Part shown: in pieces, positions 1 to 8,605 of the stretch | Layout of the letters: every line of letters starts with the position of its first letter | Position numbering within the stretch: the first letter of the stretch is position 1 | DNA from: Candidatus Peribacteraceae bacterium | Lineage (GTDB): Bacteria; Patescibacteriota; Gracilibacteria; Peribacterales; Peribacteraceae | Assembly (NCBI GenBank): GCA_028711445.1 | Contig: JAQTSD010000011.1 | Location: 1-38,380, forward strand | Direction of reading: 5' to 3' | Length of the DNA: 38,380 nt | Program-made: the position numbers and the translations under genes | Notes under the pieces: generated by a model | The model's input: only the letters and a program-made list of their open reading frames with translations | Told to the model about the DNA's origin: nothing | The model's database searches: none

Positions 1-1568
1 CGGGGCGTGCGCAGCGCCAGGAGGCGGCGAAGTCTCTCATCCGGGTGAAAGTGTGGAATCGGGAGGTGCATCTTGCGGTAGAACTCCAGCTCCTGCTTGA
101 TGATCTTGAAAGGCCGCTTGGTCGCTTCGCACTCGATGGCCCAGTTCACGATGTCGTCGGGAACGGAGTCGATGGAGTCCGGCAGCTTGGACGCGGGAAT
201 GACCTTGGTCGCTTTCGGCATCTCATCGACCCCTTCCCTCCACCTCCACCCGCGCTTGTCAGCCTCCTTCTTCGTGAGGGGAAAGAAATCCTGTGCGACG
301 GATTCGTTGTAGGCATAGAGGCTCCTTCCTGTGGGGAAGAATTCGCCGTACTCGCCGTCGGCGCGCATCTTCGCGATGATCTTCCCCGCGAGCCGCTCGT
401 ACTCCTCCTGCGTGTACTGCTTATTCAGGATGCGGTACTGGCCCCGCGTATGGAGGCCGTCGCAACCGAAACAATCGGATTGGTAGAAGCAGGAACTCAA
501 GTAGAGGGAGCGCGGAGAGGCGATGGTGCAGTAGGAGAAGCGCGTGAGGTAATTCTTCTCTCCGCCCGAGCACATCTCGTAACACAGCTCGATGTCCTTG
601 TCGTGCGACGTGAGATCCATCGAATCCTTGACCCCTTCGCACTCGAAGACGTATCGGGAATCCTCGACATTGAAGCAGTCGGAGCAATCCAGGGCGTTGC
701 GGCAGTTAGAGAGGTACGTGCCAGTGGACCCCTCGCAGTTGAGCTGGATCTGCGCCTGTTTGGGAACGGTCACATCGAAGGCACGAAACTCCGCCTGGAG
801 CCCATCGGGCGACGTCTCCCGGTACTGGCGCAACACATCCGCGTACGCCTCCTCCGAAAGCTGCTCATTTTTGAAGCAGTACTGTCGATTGCGTATCCCG
901 CTGCACATGAAACAATTCTTGGCGCCCGAGCAATCGCGCAGGTAACTCGAGGACGAGCACTGGCGACAATTGACGAGGTGATGCGCTGAGTTGCAACTGT
1001 CACAGTTGGTGCTGTCCGCAACGAGCTCGCAGCGATTGAGGATATTGCCATTCGCGCAGTCGCGGCAGTACTGACTTTTGCGCAAGTAGTAGCAATCTTC
1101 GATGAAGTAACTCCCGGGACACAGGTAGGCATTCTTGCTGAAGGCGAGGAGGAGATTGAACTCGCAGTTCTCGTTATTCAGCTGGAGAGCTGCGGCTTGC
1201 GGAACGCGGTGCTGGAGCTCCTCGAATTGCCGGAAGAACGACTTGGAGGAATCGTACTGCACGCCATATACCATCGGATCCCAGCGATCCGACCACCAGC
1301 AGTCCGTGCAGTACACCGTGAAGGGGCTCGCTGAAGCGAAGGAGGAGATGGTCGTCTTCCCGCAGAGATCGCAGGTGACCCTGTTGAGCGTTCGCTCATT
1401 GCGGTACGCATGCCGCTGCTGCTGCCGGCAGTCGGGACAGAGCGCAGGAGGCGGGATGAGCTCTTTCTTCCCTGCGAATACCGGGGAGACCCGGTCATAG
1501 AACTTCAGGTCGCTGTCCGCGACCTCGAAGGAAGATTTACACCAAGGATGAGCACAGGTGCGCTGCAT
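1..1568 (-). CDS. P1: cysteine-rich multi-zinc-ribbon protein, 3' end outside window
   Basis: The frame is open from the ATG at 1568 to the window edge (522 codons; the last ~40 residues are missing). The N-terminal CAHPWC...CPDC ribbon and a second ribbon (CDLCGK...YCTDCWW) are both complete with four cysteines each. Two cysteine-rich central modules follow; the second ends in ILNKQYTQEEYE. Next come the GEFFP/AYNES linker and the start of the C-terminal ribbon pair up to FHPDER. I count 34 cysteines in the visible part. No signal peptide or membrane segment is seen, so it is probably cytoplasmic. The start is 6 nt after the stop of P2. Function is unknown; the family appears to be typical of CPR genomes, and zinc binding is inferred from the CxxC knuckles. 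Confidence 0.85.
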   Translation of the reverse strand, partial: MQRTCAHPWCKSSFEVADSDLKFYDRVSPVFAGKKELIPPPALCPDCRQQQRHAYRNERTLNRVTCDLCGKTTISSFASASPFTVYCTDCWWSDRWDPMVYGVQYDSSKSFFRQFEELQHRVPQAAALQLNNENCEFNLLLAFSKNAYLCPGSYFIEDCYYLRKSQYCRDCANGNILNRCELVADSTNCDSCNSAHHLVNCRQCSSSSYLRDCSGAKNCFMCSGIRNRQYCFKNEQLSEEAYADVLRQYRETSPDGLQAEFRAFDVTVPKQAQIQLNCEGSTGTYLSNCRNALDCSDCFNVEDSRYVFECEGVKDSMDLTSHDKDIELCYEMCSGGEKNYLTRFSYCTIASPRSLYLSSCFYQSDCFGCDGLHTRGQYRILNKQYTQEEYERLAGKIIAKMRADGEYGEFFPTGRSLYAYNESVAQDFFPLTKKEADKRGWRWREGVDEMPKATKVIPASKLPDSIDSVPDDIVNWAIECEATKRPFKIIKQELEFYRKMHLPIPHFHPDERLRRLLALRTP

Positions 1569-1574
1569 AGGGAC

Positions 1575-3254
1575 TCAGTATACCTCCTTCAGGTAGCACT
1601 CCTCGCAATACACAATCTCGGGTCGCTCCGGGCTGTATGTTGTCTCGATCCCCTTCCCGCACTTTTGGCACGTGCGGCTCCAGAGGTGACGGGGATTCCT
1701 GAGCTGCATGCGCCGACGATGCCGGCAATCGTGGCAAGACAAGGGAATCGGCAGGAGCATCTCCCGATAGAAGCGAAGTTCTTGAGGAATGATCCTGAAA
1801 TTCCTCCCGCACGTTGCGCAGGCGAGGGCCTCCTGCAGGATGTCGTCCTTGACCGCGCGGATGTCTGGGGGAACCGCGTGTTTGTTGGGAGAGAATCCCC
1901 TCTCCTCCGCCTCCCTCCATCGCCATTTGCGCTTAATGATCTCATCTTTCGTGAGGGAGAAATACTCCTGCGCGACAGACTCGTTGTAGGCGAATGGAGA
2001 GCGAACGGCAGGGAGGAACTCCCCCCACGTACCGTCCTTGACCATCTGCTCAATGATCTTCTGGGCCAGCTTCTCATACTCCTCTTTCGTGTACTGCTTG
2101 TTGAGAATGCAGTGGCGCTTGTGCTTGAGGCTGACGCAGCCGAAGAGATCCGCGGAATTATTGTGACAGCAGTCGCTATAGAGAAGATCTCTCCCCTCCG
2201 CACAGATGTGGCAGAAGAGAAGATGATATCCCGCCATCCCCGCGTGCAGCTCGTAATTAAGCTGACTCTGCACCAGCCAGCCATGCTCGTAGGTATCCAT
2301 GGAGTCCTTGTTCTTCCCTGAATCGTAAATGTACGCGCTGTCTTCCACGTCACGGCAGTTGAAGCAGTGCTTCACGTTCTTGCAGTTGTAGAGATCGTCT
2401 CCGGATACGGAAGTGCAGTTGATCTGCAGCGCGAAGCGATGGGGGAACGTGAATTTGAAGGCGCGCCACTTCTCCCTGAAGGCGGCGAACGCTTCGGGAG
2501 AGGTGAAGAGTTCCTCCTTCAGACGCACATACTCTTCCTCTGAGACGGGCCGGTTGAACACATGCAGTTCCTTCTGGCGCAGCCCCACGCAGCCGATGCA
2601 CCGCTCGCACCCCTTGCACTCGTAGCAGAAGAGACTGTCACGGCAATTCTGGCAGGATTGAGAGAAGGAAGTCCCGAAGCAGTGCAAGCAGTACGAACAT
2701 TCGTAGCATCGCTCGCAGTATTCGCAGTACATCGAGTCCACCACGTTCTTGCTCTCCAGCACCCAGTGACCGTAGTAGCAATCCTCGCACTTGCCGAGCG
2801 CCACGCCCATGTAACAATTCTTATTGTTGGCCGAATGGCTCGTGTAGATGCAATTCTCGCTGTGCAGGTTGAAGAGGTACAGGCGGGGGACACGCAGCCG
2901 CAGCTCAGTGAGCTGCTCGAGAAATGGCCGCGTGAAATCAACGTCCGTCCCGTACTCCAGCGCATCCCATTGGTCCCCCCACCAGCATTCGTAGCAGTAG
3001 ACCTTGTACGGGGAATCCGGCGCATACATGGACACGATGGACTTCCCGCACAGGTCGCAGGTATCCCGATACAGCTGACGCTCATTGCGCCACGCGAGGC
3101 GCCGCTGCTGCCGGCAGTCGGGACAGAGGGTGGGCGGAGGAATCGTGTACTTCCTGCCCCCGAAGACGGGAGCGAGATCGCCTAAGAGCTTCAGATCGCT
3201 TTGCGTGACCTCGAAAGGTTGGTGACACCAGGGATTGGCACAGGTGCGCTGCAT
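1575..3254 (-). CDS. P2: cysteine-rich multi-zinc-ribbon protein with all four ribbons intact
   Basis: 559 residues and 43 cysteines from the ATG at 3254 (MQRTCANPWC). An in-frame start at 3278 is less likely because it would cover the TATACT box at 3263-3268. P2 appears to be the least decayed member. All four ribbon-like pairs keep their cysteines: CANPWC/CPDC, CDLCGK/YCYEC, CATCGR/CHDCR and CQKCGK/YCEEC. Its first central module carries a six-cysteine ladder (YCEYCERCYECSYCLHC). The linker near residue 410 reads WGEFLP...SPFAYNES. The last codons, ending GTA TAC TGA, also contain the TATACT box placed 8 nt before P1. The function is not known; P2 would be a good reference for the ancestral architecture. 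Confidence 0.88.
   Translation of the reverse strand: MQRTCANPWCHQPFEVTQSDLKLLGDLAPVFGGRKYTIPPPTLCPDCRQQRRLAWRNERQLYRDTCDLCGKSIVSMYAPDSPYKVYCYECWWGDQWDALEYGTDVDFTRPFLEQLTELRLRVPRLYLFNLHSENCIYTSHSANNKNCYMGVALGKCEDCYYGHWVLESKNVVDSMYCEYCERCYECSYCLHCFGTSFSQSCQNCRDSLFCYECKGCERCIGCVGLRQKELHVFNRPVSEEEYVRLKEELFTSPEAFAAFREKWRAFKFTFPHRFALQINCTSVSGDDLYNCKNVKHCFNCRDVEDSAYIYDSGKNKDSMDTYEHGWLVQSQLNYELHAGMAGYHLLFCHICAEGRDLLYSDCCHNNSADLFGCVSLKHKRHCILNKQYTKEEYEKLAQKIIEQMVKDGTWGEFLPAVRSPFAYNESVAQEYFSLTKDEIIKRKWRWREAEERGFSPNKHAVPPDIRAVKDDILQEALACATCGRNFRIIPQELRFYREMLLPIPLSCHDCRHRRRMQLRNPRHLWSRTCQKCGKGIETTYSPERPEIVYCEECYLKEVY
1577..1582 (-). promoter_or_regulatory. TATACT box before P1, inside the 3' end of P2
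   Basis: TATACT ends 8 nt before the P1 ATG. It is formed by the last codons and stop of P2 (GTA TAC TGA). If used as a -10 element, transcription would start at or next to the ATG, giving a leaderless mRNA. No good -35 was found. Confidence 0.45.
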
Positions 3255-3262
3255 GGGAGGGA

Positions 3263-3268
3263 AGTATA
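3263..3268 (-). promoter_or_regulatory. TATACT box before P2
   Basis: TATACT lies 8 nt upstream of the P2 ATG (3254), in non-coding DNA between P2 and the hairpin at 3272-3357. The short space to the ATG is pyrimidine-rich (TCCCTCCC). Confidence 0.5.
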
Positions 3269-3271
3269 GGC

Positions 3272-3357
3272 GTGTCACCCTGAGCCTGTCGAAGGGTCGA
3301 CACGCTGGGCTCGCAATGCGTCACAAGCTTCGTGGTTCGACAGGCTCACCATGACAC
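3272..3357. repeat. Inverted-repeat element between P2 and P3
   Basis: Perfect 13-bp arms TGAGCCTGTCGAA (3281-3293) and TTCGACAGGCTCA (3336-3348), framed by GTGTCA/TGACAC. The core matches the GAGCCTGTCGAA hairpin family that is dispersed in many bacterial genomes. It could act as a two-way transcription stop. Confidence 0.65.
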
Positions 3358-3373
3358 ATTGCTCGCCCTGTGC

Positions 3374-5071
3374 TCAGTACACTTCTTTCAAGTAGCACTC
3401 CTCACAGAAGACAATTTCCGGTCTCTCCGGTGCATACGTGGTCTGGATTGCTTTCTGGCATTTCATACACTTCCTGCCCCAGAGTTTACGGGGATTTCGC
3501 AATGCCAGCCGCCGATCGTAACGCTCGTCGGGATGGAGGTGAGGAATCGAGAGCTTCATTTGCCGGTAGAATCCAAGCTCCTGTTTGGTGATCTTGAAAG
3601 GCCGCCCCGTGACTTCGCATTGGATGGCCCAATTCAGGATGTCGTCGGGAATATCATCAATGGAATTGGGAAGTTCGGCCGCGAGAATGACCTTGTTCGC
3701 TTTCGGCATCTCATCTTTTTGCTCTCTCCACTTCCAGCCCCTGTTCAACACTTCTCCCTTCGTCATCGGGAAGTATTCCTGGGCAACCGTTTCGTTGTAA
3801 GCGAAGGGGCTCATTGAAACCGGAAAGAACTCTCCCCAATCATCTGTTTTTCGCATATGCTTGATGGTTTGCGACACCAGTCTCTCGTATGCTTCCTTGG
3901 TGTACTGTTTATTCAAGATGCAATACTGCCTGTGTCGTAAACCCACGCAACCGAAACAATGCTGACAGGCAAAGCAATGATCGCAATAGAGAAGCTCGGC
4001 GCTGCCGTCCCAGCAAAAATTACTGAAGGAATTGTGGTAGGCGTTGAGACACTGGCTCATGGAATCGTAGCAGAGCTCCGCCGGCCATCCGGTGATGTAG
4101 CAATCTCTGCTATCCTTCAGCCCCTCGGCCAGCGTCACGTACTTGAGATCCCTGCTCTCGTCGACCTCGAAGCAGTGGAAACAGTTCTGTGAGTTGGTGA
4201 TGTAGTCGCCGATGCACTCCTCTGAGGCGAGGATACGGGCATACCGATGAATAGATTTGAGGAGAATGTCATTTCTGAAACGTCGTGCGTGCTCCTGCAT
4301 ATGAGAAAAGTGGCCTGTCTGCACTTCCTGCATGTGTGCCTGATAATCGCCCGGTGAGAGCTGTTCATTGAGAAAGCAATGATGTTTGTTCCGAAGTCCT
4401 GCGCACCCGAAACAATCGGAGCAACCCTGGCAGTCGTAACACAACCAGCAGTTGTTACATCCCTGCAGGTTCTGGGAGAAGAAGCAGCGATTGCACCGTT
4501 CGGAATACATCAATTCGTAGCACTGTTCGCAGAGATTCAACTTGAGACAATCCACGCAATTCTTCGAGCGAATGACCACATTCCCGTACTCACAATCCTC
4601 GCAATACCCTCCTCCGAAACACATGAAGCAATTCTTGTCGTCGTATTCGATATTCACGTAGTCGCAGTTCTGCTCGCAGAGGACATTATGGAGAGAGGCG
4701 ACAGGTACTACGCGAAGCAACGCCGCAAATTGATCGAGAAAGGAGGCAGTAAGCGCAATGTCGCGCCCATAGTTCAACGGATCCCACTCATCACTCCACC
4801 ATTTCTTCTGCTGGTAGACGGGAAAAGGCTTCTCGGCCGAATACATAGAAATGATCGATTCGCCGGTGAGATTGCATGTGCGCTTGTAGAGCGTGCGCTC
4901 GTTGCGCCAGGAAACGCGGCGCTGCATGCGGCAATCCGGGCACAACTTTGGTGGCGGGATGAGCTCTTTTTTCCCTCCGGAAACGGGAGATATCTTCTCA
5001 AGAAACTGAAGGTCGTCCTGCGTGACCTCGAAGGAGGTTTTGCACCAAGGGTTGGCACACGTTTTCTGCAT
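3374..5071 (-). CDS. P3: cysteine-rich multi-zinc-ribbon protein
   Basis: 565 residues from the ATG at 5071 (MQKTCANPWC); 43 cysteines (7.6%). Layout: ribbon 1 C5/C10 with C44/C47; ribbon 2 reduced to C66 (CNLTGES, partner cysteines lost); central module 1 about 130-243 with seven cysteines exactly three residues apart (C205 to C223); central module 2 about 286-396 with a five-cysteine ladder (C363 to C375) and CILNKQYTKEAYE; linker WGEFFP/SPFAYNET about 412-450; ribbon 3 reduced (CEVTGRPF...HLHPDER); ribbon 4 intact (C535, C538, C556, C559). The C-terminal 85 residues resemble the N-terminal 100. A TGC-TATACT extended -10-like element lies 8 nt before the ATG. Function unknown. Confidence 0.88.
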   Translation of the reverse strand: MQKTCANPWCKTSFEVTQDDLQFLEKISPVSGGKKELIPPPKLCPDCRMQRRVSWRNERTLYKRTCNLTGESIISMYSAEKPFPVYQQKKWWSDEWDPLNYGRDIALTASFLDQFAALLRVVPVASLHNVLCEQNCDYVNIEYDDKNCFMCFGGGYCEDCEYGNVVIRSKNCVDCLKLNLCEQCYELMYSERCNRCFFSQNLQGCNNCWLCYDCQGCSDCFGCAGLRNKHHCFLNEQLSPGDYQAHMQEVQTGHFSHMQEHARRFRNDILLKSIHRYARILASEECIGDYITNSQNCFHCFEVDESRDLKYVTLAEGLKDSRDCYITGWPAELCYDSMSQCLNAYHNSFSNFCWDGSAELLYCDHCFACQHCFGCVGLRHRQYCILNKQYTKEAYERLVSQTIKHMRKTDDWGEFFPVSMSPFAYNETVAQEYFPMTKGEVLNRGWKWREQKDEMPKANKVILAAELPNSIDDIPDDILNWAIQCEVTGRPFKITKQELGFYRQMKLSIPHLHPDERYDRRLALRNPRKLWGRKCMKCQKAIQTTYAPERPEIVFCEECYLKEVY

Positions 5072-5079
5072 GGAGAAGA

Positions 5080-5088
5080 AGTATAGCA
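5080..5088 (-). promoter_or_regulatory. Extended -10-like TGC-TATACT before P3
   Basis: TATACT is preceded by TGC, matching an extended -10 element, and ends 8 nt before the P3 ATG. No -35-like hexamer at the normal distance, as expected for extended -10 promoters. Confidence 0.5.
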
Positions 5089-5107
5089 AACATTCAGCGG
5101 CGAATGG

Positions 5108-5288
5108 GGCCGCGCACCGCTCTGTGTCACTCTGAGGAGCCCCGCTGTGTCACCCTGAGTGCCGCCGTGTCGACTCTTCGATACATTCTTTGCTCAGCAC
5201 TAACGCGCCTCGCAAAGAACACTCAGAGTGACACGGCGGTGTATCGAAGGGTCGACCAGCGGGGCGTCACGAAGGGCGGTGCGCGGCC
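5108..5288. repeat. Large inverted-repeat element with crossing arms between P3 and P4
   Basis: Outer arms GGCCGCGCACCGC (5108-5120) and GCGGTGCGCGGCC (5276-5288) are perfect. Inside, 5139-5147 pairs with 5257-5265. Then three arms b (5147-5160), c (5162-5170) and d (5171-5184) pair with b' (5221-5234), c' (5231-5239) and d' (5241-5254), which occur in the same order, not the reverse order of a simple hairpin. The centre TTCTTTGC/GCAAAGAA (5186-5193, 5212-5219) is a normal hairpin. Confidence 0.7.
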
Positions 5289-5290
5289 AA

Positions 5291-6943
5291 TCAATACACT
5301 TCTTTCAAGTAGCACTCCTCGCACAGAATCCTCCCGTCATACTCCTTGGGCCAGCTCGTTTCCGTCTTCTTCCCGCACTTGCCGCACGATACTTCGCGCA
5401 GAGTCCCGTCGAAGGGCACGAGGCGGAAATTCTCTTGCAGCCTGCGCATGTAGAACGTATGCGGCAGCGGTGCGGCGAGATCCTTCGCGAACGCAATGTC
5501 CGCCTCGGCGATCTGGAACGGACGCCGGGCAACGGGATCCCAGAAGACCTTCTTCGGGAGATCGTCAGCCGGCGCATCGCTGCGATCCGGCACGAGGGAG
5601 GCATCGAGTGCATCCATCGCCCGCTGCTCCTTCTCTTCCCACATCCGAAATCCCCTCCTCTTCCCCTCCTCCTTCGTAAGGGGCCAATGGAAGCCGGCTA
5701 AGCTCTCCTCGTACGGATTTGCGGCGAAGTGGGCGGGGAAGAAGTGCCCGTATTCTCCTGTCCTCCTCATCGCGGCAATCACCTCTGTCTTTTTCTTCTC
5801 ATATTCTTCCGGCTCATAGGGTCTGTTGAAGATGTGATACTTCCTGCCCACAAGTCCGCAACACCCGAAGCAATGCTGACACTGGAAACAGTGCGCGCAG
5901 TACTCCATGAACTTGCACTGGATGAGGCCGAAGCCGAAGCGGACGGAGTAGCACTTATCGAGTGCGGAAGAGCTCATGTACACCAATTCATCCTCGTAGA
6001 AATTCACGCAATCCAGGCAATCCTTGGAATGGACGCCTCCGCGCATGCAGTGCATGCAATCTTCGACATCCTGCGTCGCGAAGTAGCACTGGACGGACCG
6101 CCTGCAGCCATCGAGGTAATTGCCCGTCGCGTCCTCCGAGAGGTCGATCAGGAGTGCGCGGTGCCAGGCATCGGTCCGGAGCATGTTCAGGAACTCCGCA
6201 CGAGCCGCCTCGTACGTGCTCCAGGAGTGGAAATCGAATTCCTCGGCCTTCTGCAGGTACTCCTCCTCCGTGTACTGTTGATTGCGAATGCAGTGCCGCT
6301 TGTTGCGCAGGTTGGTGCAGAGAATGCAGTGATCGCAGTTGCGGCAATCGTAGAGGAATGCGCTGTTACTGCACTGCCTGCAATGCAGCGTGAAGAGCGT
6401 CTGGAAGCAGAAAAAGGAAAATATGCAATCGACGGTGCGCTGCGAATCGCACGAGAAAGCTCCGAATTGGGAATCCTTGACCCGCAACATGCGGAAGCAG
6501 TAGCGCAGGTCCTCATCCTCGACCCCCGAGTGGCTGAGGTAGCAGTTCCGGGAGTACCACCAGTCATCCGTGTACTCGCAGTTCTCGTTGCCCGCCCCGA
6601 GATTGTGCGGGATGGGACAGCGCCGGAAGAGTTCCCACATCTGCGGGAAGAGGAGCTTTCCTAGATCCACCTCGGCCTGCGGAGGGTCCGCATGCTTGAC
6701 CCATTCATCCTTGTGCCACACGGGGTAGGGGGAGTCTGAAGAGAAGACCGAGATGATCTGTTTGCCCGTCTTGTCGCACTTCCTCTTGTGGAGCGCCCAG
6801 TGCTGCCAGAAAGCCCCGAGGATCATGAAGCGTGCGACGGGGTGGAGCTCCGGCTCGCCTTCAATGCCCAATTTCTTTCGTAATGCCATCTCCTGGAGGC
6901 TCACATCGAAGGTGCGACCGGTGACGGGGCACGTCTTGGGCAT
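5291..6943 (-). CDS. P4: diverged cysteine-rich paralogue, sister of P5
   Basis: 550 residues, 34 cysteines, ATG at 6943 (MPKTCPVTGRTFD). With P5 it forms a subgroup in which the N-terminal ribbon has lost its CPDC half and reads ELHPVARFMILGAFW instead. The linker is also changed (GHFFPAHFAANPYEES). Only the last ribbon is complete (CGKCGKK...LCEECYLKEVY). The central ladder is retained (YCAHCFQCQHCFGCCG). Long stretches of DNA are identical to P5: 110 nt at the 3' end (5304-5413 versus 6964-7073) and 93 nt in the middle (5835-5927 versus 7495-7587), with divergent sequence between. This points to a fairly recent duplication or gene conversion. P4 starts 7 nt after the stop of P5. Confidence 0.86.
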   Translation of the reverse strand: MPKTCPVTGRTFDVSLQEMALRKKLGIEGEPELHPVARFMILGAFWQHWALHKRKCDKTGKQIISVFSSDSPYPVWHKDEWVKHADPPQAEVDLGKLLFPQMWELFRRCPIPHNLGAGNENCEYTDDWWYSRNCYLSHSGVEDEDLRYCFRMLRVKDSQFGAFSCDSQRTVDCIFSFFCFQTLFTLHCRQCSNSAFLYDCRNCDHCILCTNLRNKRHCIRNQQYTEEEYLQKAEEFDFHSWSTYEAARAEFLNMLRTDAWHRALLIDLSEDATGNYLDGCRRSVQCYFATQDVEDCMHCMRGGVHSKDCLDCVNFYEDELVYMSSSALDKCYSVRFGFGLIQCKFMEYCAHCFQCQHCFGCCGLVGRKYHIFNRPYEPEEYEKKKTEVIAAMRRTGEYGHFFPAHFAANPYEESLAGFHWPLTKEEGKRRGFRMWEEKEQRAMDALDASLVPDRSDAPADDLPKKVFWDPVARRPFQIAEADIAFAKDLAAPLPHTFYMRRLQENFRLVPFDGTLREVSCGKCGKKTETSWPKEYDGRILCEECYLKEVY

Positions 6944-6950
6944 GGAAGAC

Positions 6951-8597
6951 TCAGTATACCTCCTTCAAGTAGCACTCCTCGCACAGAATCCTCCCGTCAT
7001 ACTCCTTGGGCCAGCTCGTTTCCGTCTTCTTCCCGCACTTGCCGCACGATACTTCGCGCAGAGTCCCGTCGAAAGGGATGAGACGGAAATTCTCCTGCAG
7101 TCTGCGCATGTAATACGTGTAGGGAAGCGGCACCTTGAGATCCTGCGCGAAGGCGACGTCCTCTTTGAGGATCTGAAATGGGCGTTTTGCAACCGAATCC
7201 CAGTACGGTGTCTCGGTGACAGACTCGTCCGCCTGGTCGCAGCGGTCGGGAACCTGCGAAGCATCCTGCGCACTTGCTTCGCGGACTTCCTTCCCGCTTC
7301 CCATCCGGAAGCCCCTGCGCTCCCCATCCTCCCTGCTCATCGGCCAGTAGAAACCGGAGAGGCTCTCCTCGTAGGAATTGGCGGCGAAGTGCGCGGGAAA
7401 GAACTTCCCGTACTCCTTCGACTTCTTCGTCGCGGCGATGATCTCCGCCCTCTTCTTCTCGTATTCCTCCGGCTCGTAGGGCTTGTTGAGGATATGATAC
7501 TTCCTGCCCACAAGTCCGCAACACCCGAAGCAATGCTGACACTGGAAACAGTGCGCGCAGTACTCCATGAACTTGCACTGGATGAGGTTGTAGCCAAACT
7601 TCACGTTGTAGGAATTATCCTGCACAATCGAGGAACAATACTGAAGCTCCGACTTGTACGGACTTATGCAATCCAGTGCATCACGTGTGATGTGAGTGCG
7701 AAGAATATTCACACAATCCTCACTTCCCCCCGACATGAAATAGCAATTCTCACAATCTTTGCATTCATCTAAGTAATTCCCAAACGATTTTTGTGAACGA
7801 TCGATAAAGAGAGCGCGATGCCAAGCGCTCTTTCGAAGCATCCTGAAAAACTCTGTCTTCGCCTGTTCGTATACAGAACGCGAGCGAAAATCCCAAGCTG
7901 CGACATGCTTCTCATACTCCCCTCTGGTGAGCTGTTGATCCCCAAAGCAATATGACTTGTTGCGAAGGTTTGTGCAGAACATGCAATGTTGGCAATTGCG
8001 ACAGTCGTAGAGAAATGCACTGTCACTGCATTGCCAGCAGTTGAAAGAAAAAAGGACATGAAAACACTGATGGGAATTGATGAGGTCCACACATCGCTCA
8101 CTCTTAAAAGAGTATGTGCAGTACTGCGCCGTGCGTATCGTATCGATGCGATAGCAGTAGCGAAGATCTTCGGACAGAACTCCGGAATGGCAGAGGTAGC
8201 AGTTTTTGCTGTACCACCAGTCGTCCGTGTACTCGCAATTCTCATTCCCGGCTCCCACATTGTGCGGGATGGGGCAACGCTGAAAAAGCTCCCACATCTG
8301 CGGGAAGAGGGGCTTTCCTAGATCCACCTCGGCCTGCGGAGGGTCCGCATGCTTGATCCACTCATCCTTGTGCCACACGGGGTAGGGGCAATCCTGAGAG
8401 AAAACCGAGATGATCTGCTTCCCCGTCTTGTCGCACGTTCGCTTATGCAATGCCCAGTGCTGCCAGAAGGCCCCAAGAATCTGCCAGCGTGCGACGGGGT
8501 GAAGCTCCGGCTCGCCTTCAATGCCCAATTTCTTTCGTAATGCCATCTCCGCAGGTGTCGGCTCGAAGGAGAGGCTGGTGACGGGGCAGATGTGCAT
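6951..8597 (-). CDS. P5: diverged cysteine-rich paralogue, sister of P4
   Basis: 548 residues, 35 cysteines, ATG at 8597 (MHICPVTSLSFEP). The open frame continues 49 codons further upstream, but that part is repeat DNA and a stub of another paralogue, so I reject the long start. A TGC-TATACT box lies 8 nt before the chosen ATG. As in P4, ribbon 1 is degenerate and ribbon 4 is intact (CGKCGKK/CEEC). Central module 1 contains FNCWQCSDSAFLYDCRNCQH and module 2 contains the ladder YCAHCFQCQHCFGCCG. The segment at roughly 7590-7990 is more A+T-rich and differs strongly from P4, while the flanks are nearly identical. The last codons overlap the promoter-like box of P4. Confidence 0.86.
   Translation of the reverse strand: MHICPVTSLSFEPTPAEMALRKKLGIEGEPELHPVARWQILGAFWQHWALHKRTCDKTGKQIISVFSQDCPYPVWHKDEWIKHADPPQAEVDLGKPLFPQMWELFQRCPIPHNVGAGNENCEYTDDWWYSKNCYLCHSGVLSEDLRYCYRIDTIRTAQYCTYSFKSERCVDLINSHQCFHVLFSFNCWQCSDSAFLYDCRNCQHCMFCTNLRNKSYCFGDQQLTRGEYEKHVAAWDFRSRSVYEQAKTEFFRMLRKSAWHRALFIDRSQKSFGNYLDECKDCENCYFMSGGSEDCVNILRTHITRDALDCISPYKSELQYCSSIVQDNSYNVKFGYNLIQCKFMEYCAHCFQCQHCFGCCGLVGRKYHILNKPYEPEEYEKKRAEIIAATKKSKEYGKFFPAHFAANSYEESLSGFYWPMSREDGERRGFRMGSGKEVREASAQDASQVPDRCDQADESVTETPYWDSVAKRPFQILKEDVAFAQDLKVPLPYTYYMRRLQENFRLIPFDGTLREVSCGKCGKKTETSWPKEYDGRILCEECYLKEVY
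6953..6958 (-). promoter_or_regulatory. TATACT box before P4, inside the 3' end of P5
   Basis: Formed by the last codons and stop of P5 (GTA TAC TGA); 9 nt before the P4 ATG. Same arrangement as at P2/P1 and P9/P8. Confidence 0.45.
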
Positions 8598-8605
8598 GGA
8601 TAGAG

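Noticed and set aside
5729-7587. Frameshifted or broken paralogue between P4 and P5
   Set aside because: Both frames are open from start to stop and all conserved motifs lie in one frame; identity blocks reflect duplication, not damage.
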